In this document: positions 33,132-41,708 of the stretch, in pieces | Layout of the letters: each line of letters opens with the position of its first letter | How positions within the stretch are numbered: position 1 is the stretch's first letter | NCBI GenBank assembly: GCA_017484085.1 | Contig: JAFUTW010000047.1 | Span: 1 to 64,000, forward strand | DNA: 64,000 nucleotides | Reading direction: 5' to 3' | Source: Clostridia bacterium | GTDB taxonomy: Bacteria; Bacillota; Clostridia; Christensenellales; Aristaeellaceae | Position numbers and translations under genes: made by a program | Notes under the pieces: generated by a model | Told to the model about the DNA's origin: nothing | Database searches by the model: none | Seen by the model: only the letters and a program-made list of their open reading frames with translations

Positions 33132-33608
33132 ATGTCGGATACCAAAGTCTACAAGCGCGGTACGGTCATGCTGCGCCAGGGTGACCCCGGCGACTGCATG
33201 TACGTCGTACAGAGCGGCAGGGTCGGCATCTTTGAGAATTACGGCCAGCCCCAGGAAAAGAAGATCGCCGAACTGATGAGCGGCGAGTACTTCGGCGAGA
33301 TGAGCCTGCTGGATCACGAGCCCCGTTCCGCTACGGCTGTCGTGCTGGAGGAGGCCATGATCACGACGGTGACGGAGGAGACGTTCCTCAGCTTTTTCAA
33401 AGAGAATCCGGCGAAGGTCCTCATGATCGCCCAGCAGATGAGCCACCGGCTGCGCCGCACCACCCAGGATTACATCGAAGCCTGCAAGACGGTTTATGAT
33501 ACGGTGGAAGCCGAGAAGGCCGGCCGGCAGAAGGATGAAAACCTGATGAAGCGCATCGCCAAACTGTGCGCAGCCCATCTGGTCTCCAGAAAGGGGGCAG
33601 AGAAATGA
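33132..33608 (+). CDS. Stand-alone cyclic-nucleotide-binding domain protein 1
   Basis: A 158-residue cytoplasmic protein that is almost entirely a CRP-type cyclic-nucleotide-binding domain (about residues 5-115). The phosphate-binding cassette reads YFGEMSLLDHEPRSATAVV, keeping the ribose-binding glutamate and phosphate-binding arginine. After it comes a helical tail (about 115-158), but no helix-turn-helix, so it is not a CRP-like transcription factor; it may act on a partner by ligand-controlled binding. The start at 33132 is fixed by GGGAGGAAG. The stop overlaps the next gene by four bases. Confidence 0.88.
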   Translation: MSDTKVYKRGTVMLRQGDPGDCMYVVQSGRVGIFENYGQPQEKKIAELMSGEYFGEMSLLDHEPRSATAVVLEEAMITTVTEETFLSFFKENPAKVLMIAQQMSHRLRRTTQDYIEACKTVYDTVEAEKAGRQKDENLMKRIAKLCAAHLVSRKGAEK

Positions 33609-34078
33609 GCATGCTGGTATTTGACCGCGGCGAAGTCATCTTTAAGCAGGGCAGCATCGGCAAAACCATGTATGATATCGGCGGCGGCCGGGTCGGTATC
33701 TATGCGGATTACGGAACGGATTCCGAAAAACTGATTGCCGAACTCGGCGAGGGCGAGGTCTTCGGCGAAATGGGCCTCATCGAGGTCTATCCGCGCTCCG
33801 CGACGGCGGTGGCCCTGGAGCCGCAGACGGTCGTGCGTGAGATCACTACCCAAGAGTACGGCGAGTACTTCAATGAAAAGCCGGAGAAGATCCTGAAGAT
33901 CCTGCGCATGCTCAGCCGGCGCATCCGGGAGACCGACGAAAAATACCGGGAGGTCTGCCGCGTTGCCTATGAAAACGAGCAGGCGGACAAAAAAGACGAA
34001 GAAAAAGACCAGCTGAACAAGCAGCTGGACGAAATCTGCAAGGAATACGGGAAGTTCCATACCCTCTGGCTGAACTAA
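33605..34078 (+). CDS. Stand-alone cyclic-nucleotide-binding domain protein 2
   Basis: A 157-residue paralogue of the preceding protein. The cassette VFGEMGLIEVYPRSATAVA again has the glutamate and arginine needed for cNMP binding. The C-terminal tail is longer in charged heptads (YENEQADKKDEEKDQLNKQ) and predicts a coiled coil, suggesting a dimer or heterodimer with protein 1. ATG 33605 overlaps the previous TGA (ATGA) with AAGGGGG upstream, so the two are made together. Its TAA interlocks with the TAG of the convergent HAD gene. Confidence 0.87.
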   Translation: MSMLVFDRGEVIFKQGSIGKTMYDIGGGRVGIYADYGTDSEKLIAELGEGEVFGEMGLIEVYPRSATAVALEPQTVVREITTQEYGEYFNEKPEKILKILRMLSRRIRETDEKYREVCRVAYENEQADKKDEEKDQLNKQLDEICKEYGKFHTLWLN

Positions 34079-34887
34079 GACAGATAGGGGATCATATCCG
34101 AAAGCCGTCCGAAGACAAGATCGGGGACGACGTCGCTTGAAGCGATGTCGTCTTTTTTTGTCTCTCCGGAGAGCACGAGGATGCCGGTCATCCCGTGGCG
34201 GACGCCGGTCGCGACGTCCGTATACAGCCGGTCGCCCACGACGGCCGTTTCACGCAGCGTATAGCCCGTACGCGCGAGCGCCTCCTCCACGATGCCCGGG
34301 TAAGGTTTCCCGAGGATGACATCCGCTTTGCGTCCGGTGCTCGCCTCGATGAAGGCCATGATGGCGCCCATGTCGGGGATAAAGCCCGTTTCCGTGGGAC
34401 AGTTGAAGTCGGGATGGGTGGCGATATAGGGCAGCCCGCCGCGGATATAGTCGCAGACGCGGCACATCTTGGCGTAATCAAGCGTCGTGTCAAATCCGAC
34501 CAGCACGTAGTCGGCCCCCTCCTCGGTAAGCTCCAGCCCCATGGCCTGCATCTCCTCTGTGAGCGCGGGATTGCCCAGCAGGTAGCACTTCTTGCCCGGA
34601 AAGTGCGAAAGGCAGTAATGCGCGGCGGCATGGGCGGAGGAGATGACGTCGCAGTAGCGCTCCGGCACGCCCATGGCGGCCAGCTTCTTCGCATAGACGG
34701 TAGCGGATTTGGAGGAGTTGTTGGTGAGGAAGCGGGCGGTCCGCCCCGTGCGCTCCAGCGCCGCAAGAAAATCGAGAGAACCGGGGATCAGCCGGTCACC
34801 CAGGTAAAAAGTGCCGTCCATATCCAGCAGGAAGCAGCGGACAGAAGAGAGCCTGCTGCGGATATCGGCTTCATTGGTCAGTGTCAT
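34075..34887 (-). CDS. HAD-IIA (NagD-type) phosphatase
   Basis: A 270-residue phosphatase. Motif I is LLDMDGTFYLGD (nucleophile D in DxDGT, about residue 22), motif II TNNSSKSA, motif III the lysine in GKPYPGIVEE and motif IV VVGDRLYTDVATG. The cap region matches the NagD/p-nitrophenylphosphatase group, which includes phosphoglycolate and glycerol-phosphate phosphatases. As the last gene of the importer/GlpA-like operon it probably removes phosphate from a three-carbon or sugar phosphate (inference). The stop TAG (34077-34075) shares bases with the TAA of the convergent gene, leaving no room for a terminator. Confidence 0.85.
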   Translation of the reverse strand: MTLTNEADIRSRLSSVRCFLLDMDGTFYLGDRLIPGSLDFLAALERTGRTARFLTNNSSKSATVYAKKLAAMGVPERYCDVISSAHAAAHYCLSHFPGKKCYLLGNPALTEEMQAMGLELTEEGADYVLVGFDTTLDYAKMCRVCDYIRGGLPYIATHPDFNCPTETGFIPDMGAIMAFIEASTGRKADVILGKPYPGIVEEALARTGYTLRETAVVGDRLYTDVATGVRHGMTGILVLSGETKKDDIASSDVVPDLVFGRLSDMIPYLS

Positions 34888-34895
34888 GCGGCACC

Positions 34896-35252
34896 TCAGG
34901 CATTCCGGCTCACGGATTTGGTGGCGATGATGTCCACGCCCGTTCCGCAGACATCGGGCAGGACGACGCTGCCGGCGGCGACGGGCGCGCTGACCCGGAG
35001 TGCGGAGAGCGCGCCCATGCACTCGCCGATGAGCGCCTTGGGGATGGGCGTCCGGGTCTTGACGGACAGGGGCATCACGCTCCCGGAAACGGGGATGACG
35101 GCGGTGACCATGCGAAGGGGCGCCACGCACTCCTGGCGGGCGTATACCTCGCCCCTGCGGCAGGCATTGCCGGTTACGGAGAGCACCTCGCCACCGGAGA
35201 CTTCGACCTCCATCCGGCAGCCGACAGGGCAGTTGATGCAGGTGATTTCCAT
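34896..35252 (-). CDS. DUF1667 cysteine-rich protein (GlpA/B-associated)
   Basis: A 118-residue protein that starts MEITCINCPVGCRMEV, with further cysteines in NACRRGEVYARQEC and DVCGTG. DUF1667 proteins follow anaerobic glycerol-3-phosphate dehydrogenase-like oxidoreductases in Firmicutes, and the N-terminal CxxCxxxC set probably holds an iron-sulfur cluster for electron transfer. It lies 5 bases behind the FAD oxidoreductase and 8 before the HAD gene. Confidence 0.87.
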   Translation of the reverse strand: MEITCINCPVGCRMEVEVSGGEVLSVTGNACRRGEVYARQECVAPLRMVTAVIPVSGSVMPLSVKTRTPIPKALIGECMGALSALRVSAPVAAGSVVLPDVCGTGVDIIATKSVSRNA

Positions 35253-35257
35253 ACCGG

Positions 35258-36514
35258 TCAGCTCCTTTCGATCTCGACGGTCACCGGGCCGTCCAGGGCG
35301 GCCACGGTCTCTTTGGGCAGGCGGACGACCGCCATCTCGCCCGGGGTGAAGATCGGGGCGCGCTGCCTTGCGATCTCACGCCCGCCGCAGCGCACGACGC
35401 ATGCGGCCTTCCGGAAGACGCCGGCGGGGCGGAACATGAGGCTCACCTCGCTGCCACCGCCTTTTCCGATGCGCTGGGGAACGGTGCCGCGCACGCCGTC
35501 GCCGTCCAGTACGGGCCAGTATTCCGCGGCGCGCTCCCCGCTGCGGGCATAGGCCGCAGCGGCATGCCCGGCCCGGGCGGATTCATTCGAAACGTGATCC
35601 ACGAGGTCGTGGACGTGCAGCACGTTGCCGCAGGCGAAGATGCCGGGGACCGTGGTCTCCAGGCTGTCGCTGACGACGGCGCCGCTCGTCGCCGGGCTGA
35701 TCTCGGCGCCCGCGCCGCGCGTCAGCTCGTTTTCGGGGATGAGGCCGACGGAGAGCAGCAGCGTGTCGCAGTCGAATTCGATCTCGGTGCCGGGGATCGG
35801 CCTGCGGTTTTCATCCACCTTGGCCACCGTGACCCCTGTCAGCCGCTCCCGCCCGTGGATATCCGTCACGGTATGGGAGAGGTAGAGGGGGATATTGTAG
35901 TCCTGCAGACACTGGACGATGTTCCGGTTGAGGCCGGAGGAGTAGGGCATCAGCTCCACGCAGGCGAGCACCTTTGCCCCCTGCAGGGTCATGCGCCTTG
36001 CCATGATGAGGCCGATGTCGCCGCTGCCCAGGATGACGCACCTGCGGCCGGGCATAAGGCCCATCAGGTTGACAAATTTCTGCGCCGTGCCCGCGGAATA
36101 GATGCCCGCCGGCCGGGTCCCCGGCGTGCCCAGCGCGCCGCGCGGGCGCTCCCGGCAGCCCATCGCCAGGACGATGGCCTTGGCGCAGAGACGCTGGAAG
36201 CCCTCCGGGGAGACGCAGGTGACGGTGCGGTCCGCCCCTACGGAGAGGACGGTGACGCCGCAGCGGATCTCGATCCCCAGCTCCACGGCGCGGTCAATGT
36301 CGCGCTGCGCGTACTCGGGGCCGGTCAGCTCTTCTTTGAAGCGGTGCAAGCCGAAGCCGTTGTGGATGCACTGGCGCAGGATGCCGCCGGGCGCGTTCTC
36401 GCGCTCCAGCACGAGGAGGCTGCCGATACCGTCCTCACGGGCGGCGATGGCCGCGGCGAGGCCTGCGGGGCCGGCGCCGATGACGAGGACATCAACGGTT
36501 CTTGTCACATCCAT
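35258..36514 (-). CDS. FAD-dependent pyridine nucleotide-disulphide-type oxidoreductase
   Basis: A 418-residue flavoprotein with VDVLVIGAGPAGLAAAIAA at the N-terminus (FAD), ILGSGDIGLIMARRMTLQGA in the middle (NAD(P)H) and FACGNVLHVHDLVDHV at the C-terminal FAD site. It always appears with GlpA-like and DUF1667 proteins in such clusters, where it may pass electrons from substrate oxidation to NAD(P) or a quinone pool. The ATG at 36514 shares one base with the stop of the upstream gene (TGATG), with AGGAGG upstream; a longer in-frame start at 36607 is unlikely. Confidence 0.87.
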   Translation of the reverse strand: MDVTRTVDVLVIGAGPAGLAAAIAAREDGIGSLLVLERENAPGGILRQCIHNGFGLHRFKEELTGPEYAQRDIDRAVELGIEIRCGVTVLSVGADRTVTCVSPEGFQRLCAKAIVLAMGCRERPRGALGTPGTRPAGIYSAGTAQKFVNLMGLMPGRRCVILGSGDIGLIMARRMTLQGAKVLACVELMPYSSGLNRNIVQCLQDYNIPLYLSHTVTDIHGRERLTGVTVAKVDENRRPIPGTEIEFDCDTLLLSVGLIPENELTRGAGAEISPATSGAVVSDSLETTVPGIFACGNVLHVHDLVDHVSNESARAGHAAAAYARSGERAAEYWPVLDGDGVRGTVPQRIGKGGGSEVSLMFRPAGVFRKAACVVRCGGREIARQRAPIFTPGEMAVVRLPKETVAALDGPVTVEIERS

Positions 36515-37971
36515 CAAAGGACTGCCTCCTCTCCGTCTTGGCGCAGCGTGCCCGTCAGAAGGCGGGAGCCACCGCCGAACTTGGTAACCTGGGTCAGCGG
36601 TATGCACAGCTCTTCCGAAAGGATCTCGGCGACGCGCGGGCTGCAGAAGCCGCCCTGGCAGCGCCCCATGCCGGCGCGGGTGCGCCGCTTGACGGCGTCG
36701 ATGCTTGCGGCGCCGACGGGCCTGCGGATGGCCTGGCGGATCTCCGCCTCTGTCACGACCTCGCAGCGGCAGACGACCCTGCCGTACGCAGGATCCTCCG
36801 CGACGGCCCGGGCGCGTTCCTCATCCGTCATCTCGGCAAAGCGCTTTGCCATGGGTACGGGCGGGAGGACCCGCGCCTTCGGCGCAAGGCCGAAGTCCGC
36901 GGCGATCTGCGCGCCCAGCATTTCGGCGATGGCGGGCGCGGCGGATAGGCCGGGGCTTTCGATGCCGACGGTCTCATAGGCGCCCGGCTGCCCGGGAACG
37001 GCACCGATGACGAAATCGCCCTTCTCCTCATGCGCGCGGATGCCCGCAAAGTTGGTGATGCCGCCCCGCACACTGGCCCCCGGCCAGGTGAGCCGGCAGG
37101 TTTCCAGCACGGCGGAGAGGACGTCCGCGGTCGTGGCGGTATCATCCGCATCCTCGATGTCCTCCGCGGAGGGGCCCAGCAGCAGGTTGCCGTGCACGGT
37201 GGGGCTGACCAGGACGCCCTTGCCCATCCGGGTCGGGCACTGGAACATCGTACGGGAGAACGGCAGCTCCGCCGTCCTGTCCAGCAGATGGTACTGGCCC
37301 CGGCGGGGGATCAGGCGGAGCGGCTCACTGCAGAGGCTGTTGTGGATTTCGGCGCTGCCCATGCCCGCGCAGTTGACGAGGATGCGGCAGACGATCTCCG
37401 TACCGCCGAGGCGAGCGTGCCACAGGCCGTCATCCCCGCGGCGCACGCCCGTTATGCGGCTGCCGAACAGGAAGCGCACGCCGTTTACTGCCGCGTGATC
37501 GGCCATGGCATAGGCGGCCTCGTAAGGGCTGGTGATGCCGGAGGTCGGCGCATACAGCGCCAGGCGGACATCCGGGTTGGTGTTCGGTTCCAGGCGCAGG
37601 ACTTCTTCGCGGCCGAGGAGGCAGACGCCGGGGACGCCGTTCGCTTTTCCCTGCTCCAGAAGCAGATGAAGGACCTCCTCATCCTCCGGGGTGAAGCCCA
37701 GAACGAGCGCGCCGCACTGCCGGTAGGGGAAGCCCAGTTCCTGCGAAAGCTGCGGGTACATCCCGGCGCCGCGCACATTCAGGACGGCTTTGAGGGATCC
37801 GGGTTTGGCGTCAAACCCGGCATGGACGATGCCGCTGTTGGCGCGGGTCGCGCCGCTGGCCACATCCGGCCCGGCTTCGGCGACGACGATGTCAGCCTCG
37901 TAGCGGCTGAGGACGCGGGCGAGCGCGCAGCCGACGACGCCGGCGCCGATGATGAGGATATCGGTTTGCAT
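36514..37971 (-). CDS. GlpA-like FAD oxidoreductase with C-terminal BFD [2Fe-2S] domain
   Basis: A 485-residue DAO-fold oxidoreductase. DILIIGAGVVGCALARVLS binds FAD; SGATRANSGIVHAGFD and GVLVSPTVHGNLLLGPSAED are typical of glycerol-3-phosphate dehydrogenase (GlpA/LhgO) members. The last 90 residues hold CRCEVVTEAEI and GRCQGGFC, four cysteines of a bacterioferritin-associated-ferredoxin-type cluster. Likely substrate: glycerol-3-phosphate or another 2-hydroxy acid/alcohol; the importer upstream and phosphatase downstream favour a phosphorylated compound. Confidence 0.87.
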   Translation of the reverse strand: MQTDILIIGAGVVGCALARVLSRYEADIVVAEAGPDVASGATRANSGIVHAGFDAKPGSLKAVLNVRGAGMYPQLSQELGFPYRQCGALVLGFTPEDEEVLHLLLEQGKANGVPGVCLLGREEVLRLEPNTNPDVRLALYAPTSGITSPYEAAYAMADHAAVNGVRFLFGSRITGVRRGDDGLWHARLGGTEIVCRILVNCAGMGSAEIHNSLCSEPLRLIPRRGQYHLLDRTAELPFSRTMFQCPTRMGKGVLVSPTVHGNLLLGPSAEDIEDADDTATTADVLSAVLETCRLTWPGASVRGGITNFAGIRAHEEKGDFVIGAVPGQPGAYETVGIESPGLSAAPAIAEMLGAQIAADFGLAPKARVLPPVPMAKRFAEMTDEERARAVAEDPAYGRVVCRCEVVTEAEIRQAIRRPVGAASIDAVKRRTRAGMGRCQGGFCSPRVAEILSEELCIPLTQVTKFGGGSRLLTGTLRQDGEEAVL

Positions 37972-37987
37972 GGCGGAAAGCTCCTTT

Positions 37988-39064
37988 TCAGGTCCGGATC
38001 ATCAGCTGATCCTGTGTCTGGCCGTCGTCCGGGAAGACGATGAACTCCCGGATGTTCAGGGAGACGGCGTCCCCTTTGGAAAACGCGTGGCGGCTGAATC
38101 CGTCGCCGATGACGCGCACGGCAGCCTTGCCGGCCGTGACGCGGTAGTCCGTCTCATCGCCCAGGTAGTACATGCGGTCGATCACCGCGGGAATGCCGTC
38201 CGTCCCTTTGGACATGCTGATGTTCTCCGGACGGATGGCGACGACGGCGGGTCCTGATACCTTCATCTCTGGGTAAGGCAGGAAGGCGTCCCAATCCGTC
38301 AGGTGGATGCGGCCATCCTCTGCCGTCCCGGAGAAAAAATCCACCTTGCCCAGGAAATCCGCGACGAAGGGATTGGCGGGCCGGTTATAGATGTCCTCAG
38401 GCGTTCCGCTCTGCTGCACGACGCCGTTGTTGATGAGCAGGATGCGGTCGCTCATGGCCATCGCCTCGGTCTGGTCGTGTGTGACGTACACCACGGTGAT
38501 GCCCAGCTGGCCGGTGATCTCCTTGATCTCAAAGCGCATGGATTCGCGCAGCTTGGCATCTAGGTTGGAGAGCGGCTCATCCAGCAGCAGCACCTTCGGC
38601 TCCGCCAGCAGGGCGCGGGCCAGGGCGATGCGCTGCTGCTGGCCGCCGGAGAGCTGGCTGGGGAAGCGCCCGGCGTACCGGGTGAGGTGGACGATCTCCA
38701 GCATCCGCTCGACGCGGGAGCGGATCTCGTCCTTCGGCGTATGCCGGATGGCGAGCGGATAGGCGACGTTGTCAAACACGTTCATGTGCGGCCATACGGC
38801 GTAGGACTGGAAGACCATGCCGATATCCCTGCGCTCCGGGGGGATGAAGGTCTTTCCGCCGGAAACCAGCCTGTCGTCGATCCAGATCTCGCCGGAGGTC
38901 GGCACCTCGAAGCCTGCGATCATGCGCAGCATCGTGGTTTTGCCGCAGCCGGAGGGGCCCAGCAGAGTGACGAACTCGCCGTCTTTGAAGACGTCGTTGA
39001 ATTCGCGGACGACAGGCTGCCTGTCGAAGGTCTTGGTCAGGTTTTTGATCGTGATGGTGGACAT
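37988..39064 (-). CDS. ABC importer ATPase (FbpC/PotA/UgpC-type)
   Basis: A 358-residue ATPase. GPSGCGKTTMLRMIAGF (Walker A), QLSGGQQQRIALARALL (signature), VLLLDEPLSNLDAK (Walker B) and VTHDQTEA (switch) are all intact; from about residue 240 a TOBE-type regulatory domain follows (VVAIRPENI). It powers import through the permease encoded 37 bases upstream. Sequence alone would fit iron, polyamine, thiamine or organophosphate importers. Confidence 0.92.
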   Translation of the reverse strand: MSTITIKNLTKTFDRQPVVREFNDVFKDGEFVTLLGPSGCGKTTMLRMIAGFEVPTSGEIWIDDRLVSGGKTFIPPERRDIGMVFQSYAVWPHMNVFDNVAYPLAIRHTPKDEIRSRVERMLEIVHLTRYAGRFPSQLSGGQQQRIALARALLAEPKVLLLDEPLSNLDAKLRESMRFEIKEITGQLGITVVYVTHDQTEAMAMSDRILLINNGVVQQSGTPEDIYNRPANPFVADFLGKVDFFSGTAEDGRIHLTDWDAFLPYPEMKVSGPAVVAIRPENISMSKGTDGIPAVIDRMYYLGDETDYRVTAGKAAVRVIGDGFSRHAFSKGDAVSLNIREFIVFPDDGQTQDQLMIRT

Positions 39065-39101
39065 GGATGAAGCTCCTTCCTTGTCGGGACGCCTGCGGCC
39101 G

Positions 39102-41597
39102 TCAGATGGAGAACTCGCCCTTGGTCAGCCGGTTCAGGACGAAGTTGAGCACCACGACGATCATGAGGATGCCGAAAGCCATGGCGCAGGCCATGGGCTG
39201 GCTGGTGAAGGACCAGTATTCATAGAGCTGGAAGCCGATGGTCTTGGTGGTGCTGGAATAGAGCAGTGCCGTCATGGACAGCTCGTAAAAGCTGGGGATG
39301 AAGATGAGGAACCAGCCGGCGGCGATGGAGGGGAAGATGAGCCGGCCCGTGATGCGGCGCATGGTCCCCAGCCAGGAGGAGCCGGAGATCTGCGAGCATT
39401 CCTCCAGGGAAACGTGGATCTGGGACATCGCGGAGACCACCGTGCGCATGCCCATCATCAGGTACTTGATGAGGTAGGCGATGATCATGATGTACGCGGT
39501 GTTGTAGATGTTGATGCCGAAGTTGCCCTTCATCGTCATGATGAGCCCCAGGGCGATGACGACGCTCGGCGTGCCGCTGCCCAGGGTGATGAGGAAATCA
39601 GGGATCTTACGGCCGCGGATATGCGTGCGCTGGAGCAGGTAGCTCATGGTGCAGGCGATGCCGATGCCGACGGTGGCGGCGACTGCCGCGTAGACGAGCG
39701 AGTTGCGCAGGCAGTTCATCGTCTCCAGCCGGCCGAACACCGTCGTCCAGTTGGTGAGGGTGAAGTTGCCCGGCCGGATGACGCTCTTGCCCACATCGAT
39801 CTTGAAGGAGGTGGATAGGATGGTGACAAAGGGGATGAGCACCACGACGACGGAGAACAGCGTGACCAGCAGCGTCAGCGGGAGGCGCCAGGAGCGCAGA
39901 TCCACGACGGCGGGCTGTACCGATTTGCCGCTCACCGTGATGTACTGCCGCCGAAGGAGTACGATGTCGGACAGGAACAGGGTGATGACGGCGACGACCA
40001 TGAGGAAGACCGCCATGCCGGTAGCGTCGTTCAGCCCCTGCTGCCCCAGAGAGACGTACTCCACGATGCGCGTCGTCACCGTGTGCACGCGCCCGGGTGT
40101 GCCGATGATGGAGGGGATGCCGTAACAGCTGGCGGCGGAGATGAACACCAGCAGCGCGCCGGAGATGAGTGAGGGCATCATCAGCGGCAGGGTGACGGTA
40201 GCGACCGTCTTAAAGGGAGAAGCGCCGGAGATGTGGCTCGCCTCCTCCAGGGAGGGATCCATCTTTTCCATGGCGCGGCTGATGGTGATGAAGGCGTAGG
40301 GATAGTAAAAAGTCGTAAGGACCCAGATGAGGCCGGGGAGGGAATAGACGTTCAGCGGCCCCGGCCTGTCGCTGAGATGAAAGAGGAGGCGCAGCCACTG
40401 GTTGATCGTGCCCACGTTGGGATTGAGCAGCCGCAGCCAGGCCATGGCGCCCACGTAAGGCGGCACCATGTAGGTGATGACGAAGAGGGAGCGGAAGAAC
40501 TTCCGCCCGTAGAGGTTGGTGCGCCCCACCAGCCAGGCCAGCGGGAAGGCCAGCAGCGTGCCCAGGATCATCGTGGCAAAGGCCGCGATGAGGGTGTTGC
40601 GCAGCGCATCCAGGTTGAGCGGATAGGTGTAGAGGCGCCGGAAGGTCTCCAGCGAGAAGCTGCTCTCCGGGAAGAACGCCTTGACGATCATGACGATGAG
40701 CGGCATCAGCTGGAAGAGCAGCAGGAAATCAACGATGGCCAGGATGATGAACCATTTGACATCCGGGATCCAGGTGTTGTCCCCGGCCATCAGCAGCGCG
40801 AGGATGAGCGCATCCAGCGCAATGAGGATGCCGGCGAGGATGACGCTGCGGCTGTGCGAGATGACGAACTGCCCGACAAGGCCGATCTCGCCCGCGGCGA
40901 TCATGCGGAAGGCGGTGAGCTGCTTCTCCTTGTCCCGGACGCCCTTTTTAAGGGTGTTCACGTCCTCCGTGCGGATGGCGCTCTCCTCTTCGAAGGAGCT
41001 GAGCAGCAGCTGCATCAGCATGGCGCGGCGCTCCGTTCCCGTCAGCTTGCCGGCAGCCTTTTCGCAGCTTTCGGGCAACGGCGCTTCCTCATCCGAAAGG
41101 CAGCGGATGAGCTGGCTGCGGGCTTCCCGCAGCTGCGCCTCCGGAAGCGCGAGCAGCGGCTTTTTGGCCGCGGAGGAGAGCTTGGGGCCGCTGACGGTAT
41201 AGGCGGAATACAGGAGCTTCCAGGCGAGCGCAGTGCCGTCCGAGGAAGATCCCAGAAGATCCTCCAGCGATTCGGAACTGGCGGAGCGACGCCCCCAGAC
41301 GGTCCCAAGCAGGGAAAGCGCCTGCGCTTCCAGACCGGCGCGCTCCTGCGGCTCCAGGGAGGAGAGGAAGGGGGAAAGTACCTCTTTCCAGTCATGCGAA
41401 ACGGAGGCGGAAAGCGCGTAGACGGCTTTAAATCCGGCTTCATCGCTGAAGCCGGACTGCTGATAGGTCTGGAGGCCCAGAAAGCCCGAAACGATGATGC
41501 CGGCGCCCAGAAGAAACGCGAGCAGCAGGCCGATCTTGGTCCTGAGGGCTGCCCGGTCCGCTTCCGCCGCGGCGGGCATGGAGTTTCTCTTGTTCAT
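39102..41597 (-). CDS. ABC importer permease, fused double-domain, with large N-terminal insert
   Basis: An 831-residue membrane protein of the FbpB/AfuB type, with two binding-protein-dependent transport domains in one chain. EAA-loop-like parts are ISRAMEKMDPSLEEASHISGAS in the first half and SAMSQIHVSLEECSQISGSS in the second. Unlike typical members of about 550 residues, some 200 soluble residues (about 55-250, helical, charged) lie between the first hydrophobic segment (about 20-45) and the core. They would face outward if the first segment enters the membrane N-in. ATG 41597 was chosen; AAGG lies 9 bases upstream. Confidence 0.87.
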   Translation of the reverse strand: MNKRNSMPAAAEADRAALRTKIGLLLAFLLGAGIIVSGFLGLQTYQQSGFSDEAGFKAVYALSASVSHDWKEVLSPFLSSLEPQERAGLEAQALSLLGTVWGRRSASSESLEDLLGSSSDGTALAWKLLYSAYTVSGPKLSSAAKKPLLALPEAQLREARSQLIRCLSDEEAPLPESCEKAAGKLTGTERRAMLMQLLLSSFEEESAIRTEDVNTLKKGVRDKEKQLTAFRMIAAGEIGLVGQFVISHSRSVILAGILIALDALILALLMAGDNTWIPDVKWFIILAIVDFLLLFQLMPLIVMIVKAFFPESSFSLETFRRLYTYPLNLDALRNTLIAAFATMILGTLLAFPLAWLVGRTNLYGRKFFRSLFVITYMVPPYVGAMAWLRLLNPNVGTINQWLRLLFHLSDRPGPLNVYSLPGLIWVLTTFYYPYAFITISRAMEKMDPSLEEASHISGASPFKTVATVTLPLMMPSLISGALLVFISAASCYGIPSIIGTPGRVHTVTTRIVEYVSLGQQGLNDATGMAVFLMVVAVITLFLSDIVLLRRQYITVSGKSVQPAVVDLRSWRLPLTLLVTLFSVVVVLIPFVTILSTSFKIDVGKSVIRPGNFTLTNWTTVFGRLETMNCLRNSLVYAAVAATVGIGIACTMSYLLQRTHIRGRKIPDFLITLGSGTPSVVIALGLIMTMKGNFGINIYNTAYIMIIAYLIKYLMMGMRTVVSAMSQIHVSLEECSQISGSSWLGTMRRITGRLIFPSIAAGWFLIFIPSFYELSMTALLYSSTTKTIGFQLYEYWSFTSQPMACAMAFGILMIVVVLNFVLNRLTKGEFSI

Positions 41598-41654
41598 CCG
41601 TACATACCTTTTCCGGCGGCACTGCCGCACAGTTCACCGGTGAGTCAGAGCTTC

Positions 41655-41684
41655 AAAAAAAGGGAAGCCGCATTACGGCTTCCC
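41655..41684 (-). terminator. Intra-operon terminator after the solute-binding protein gene
   Basis: On the minus strand GGGAAGCCG and CGGCTTCCC (41684-41676, 41670-41662) with a 5-base loop, then seven T (41661-41655). Partial read-through would give much more binding protein than permease. Confidence 0.9.
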
Positions 41685-41708
41685 CCGGGGAAGCATCCGG
41701 TGAGCGCT

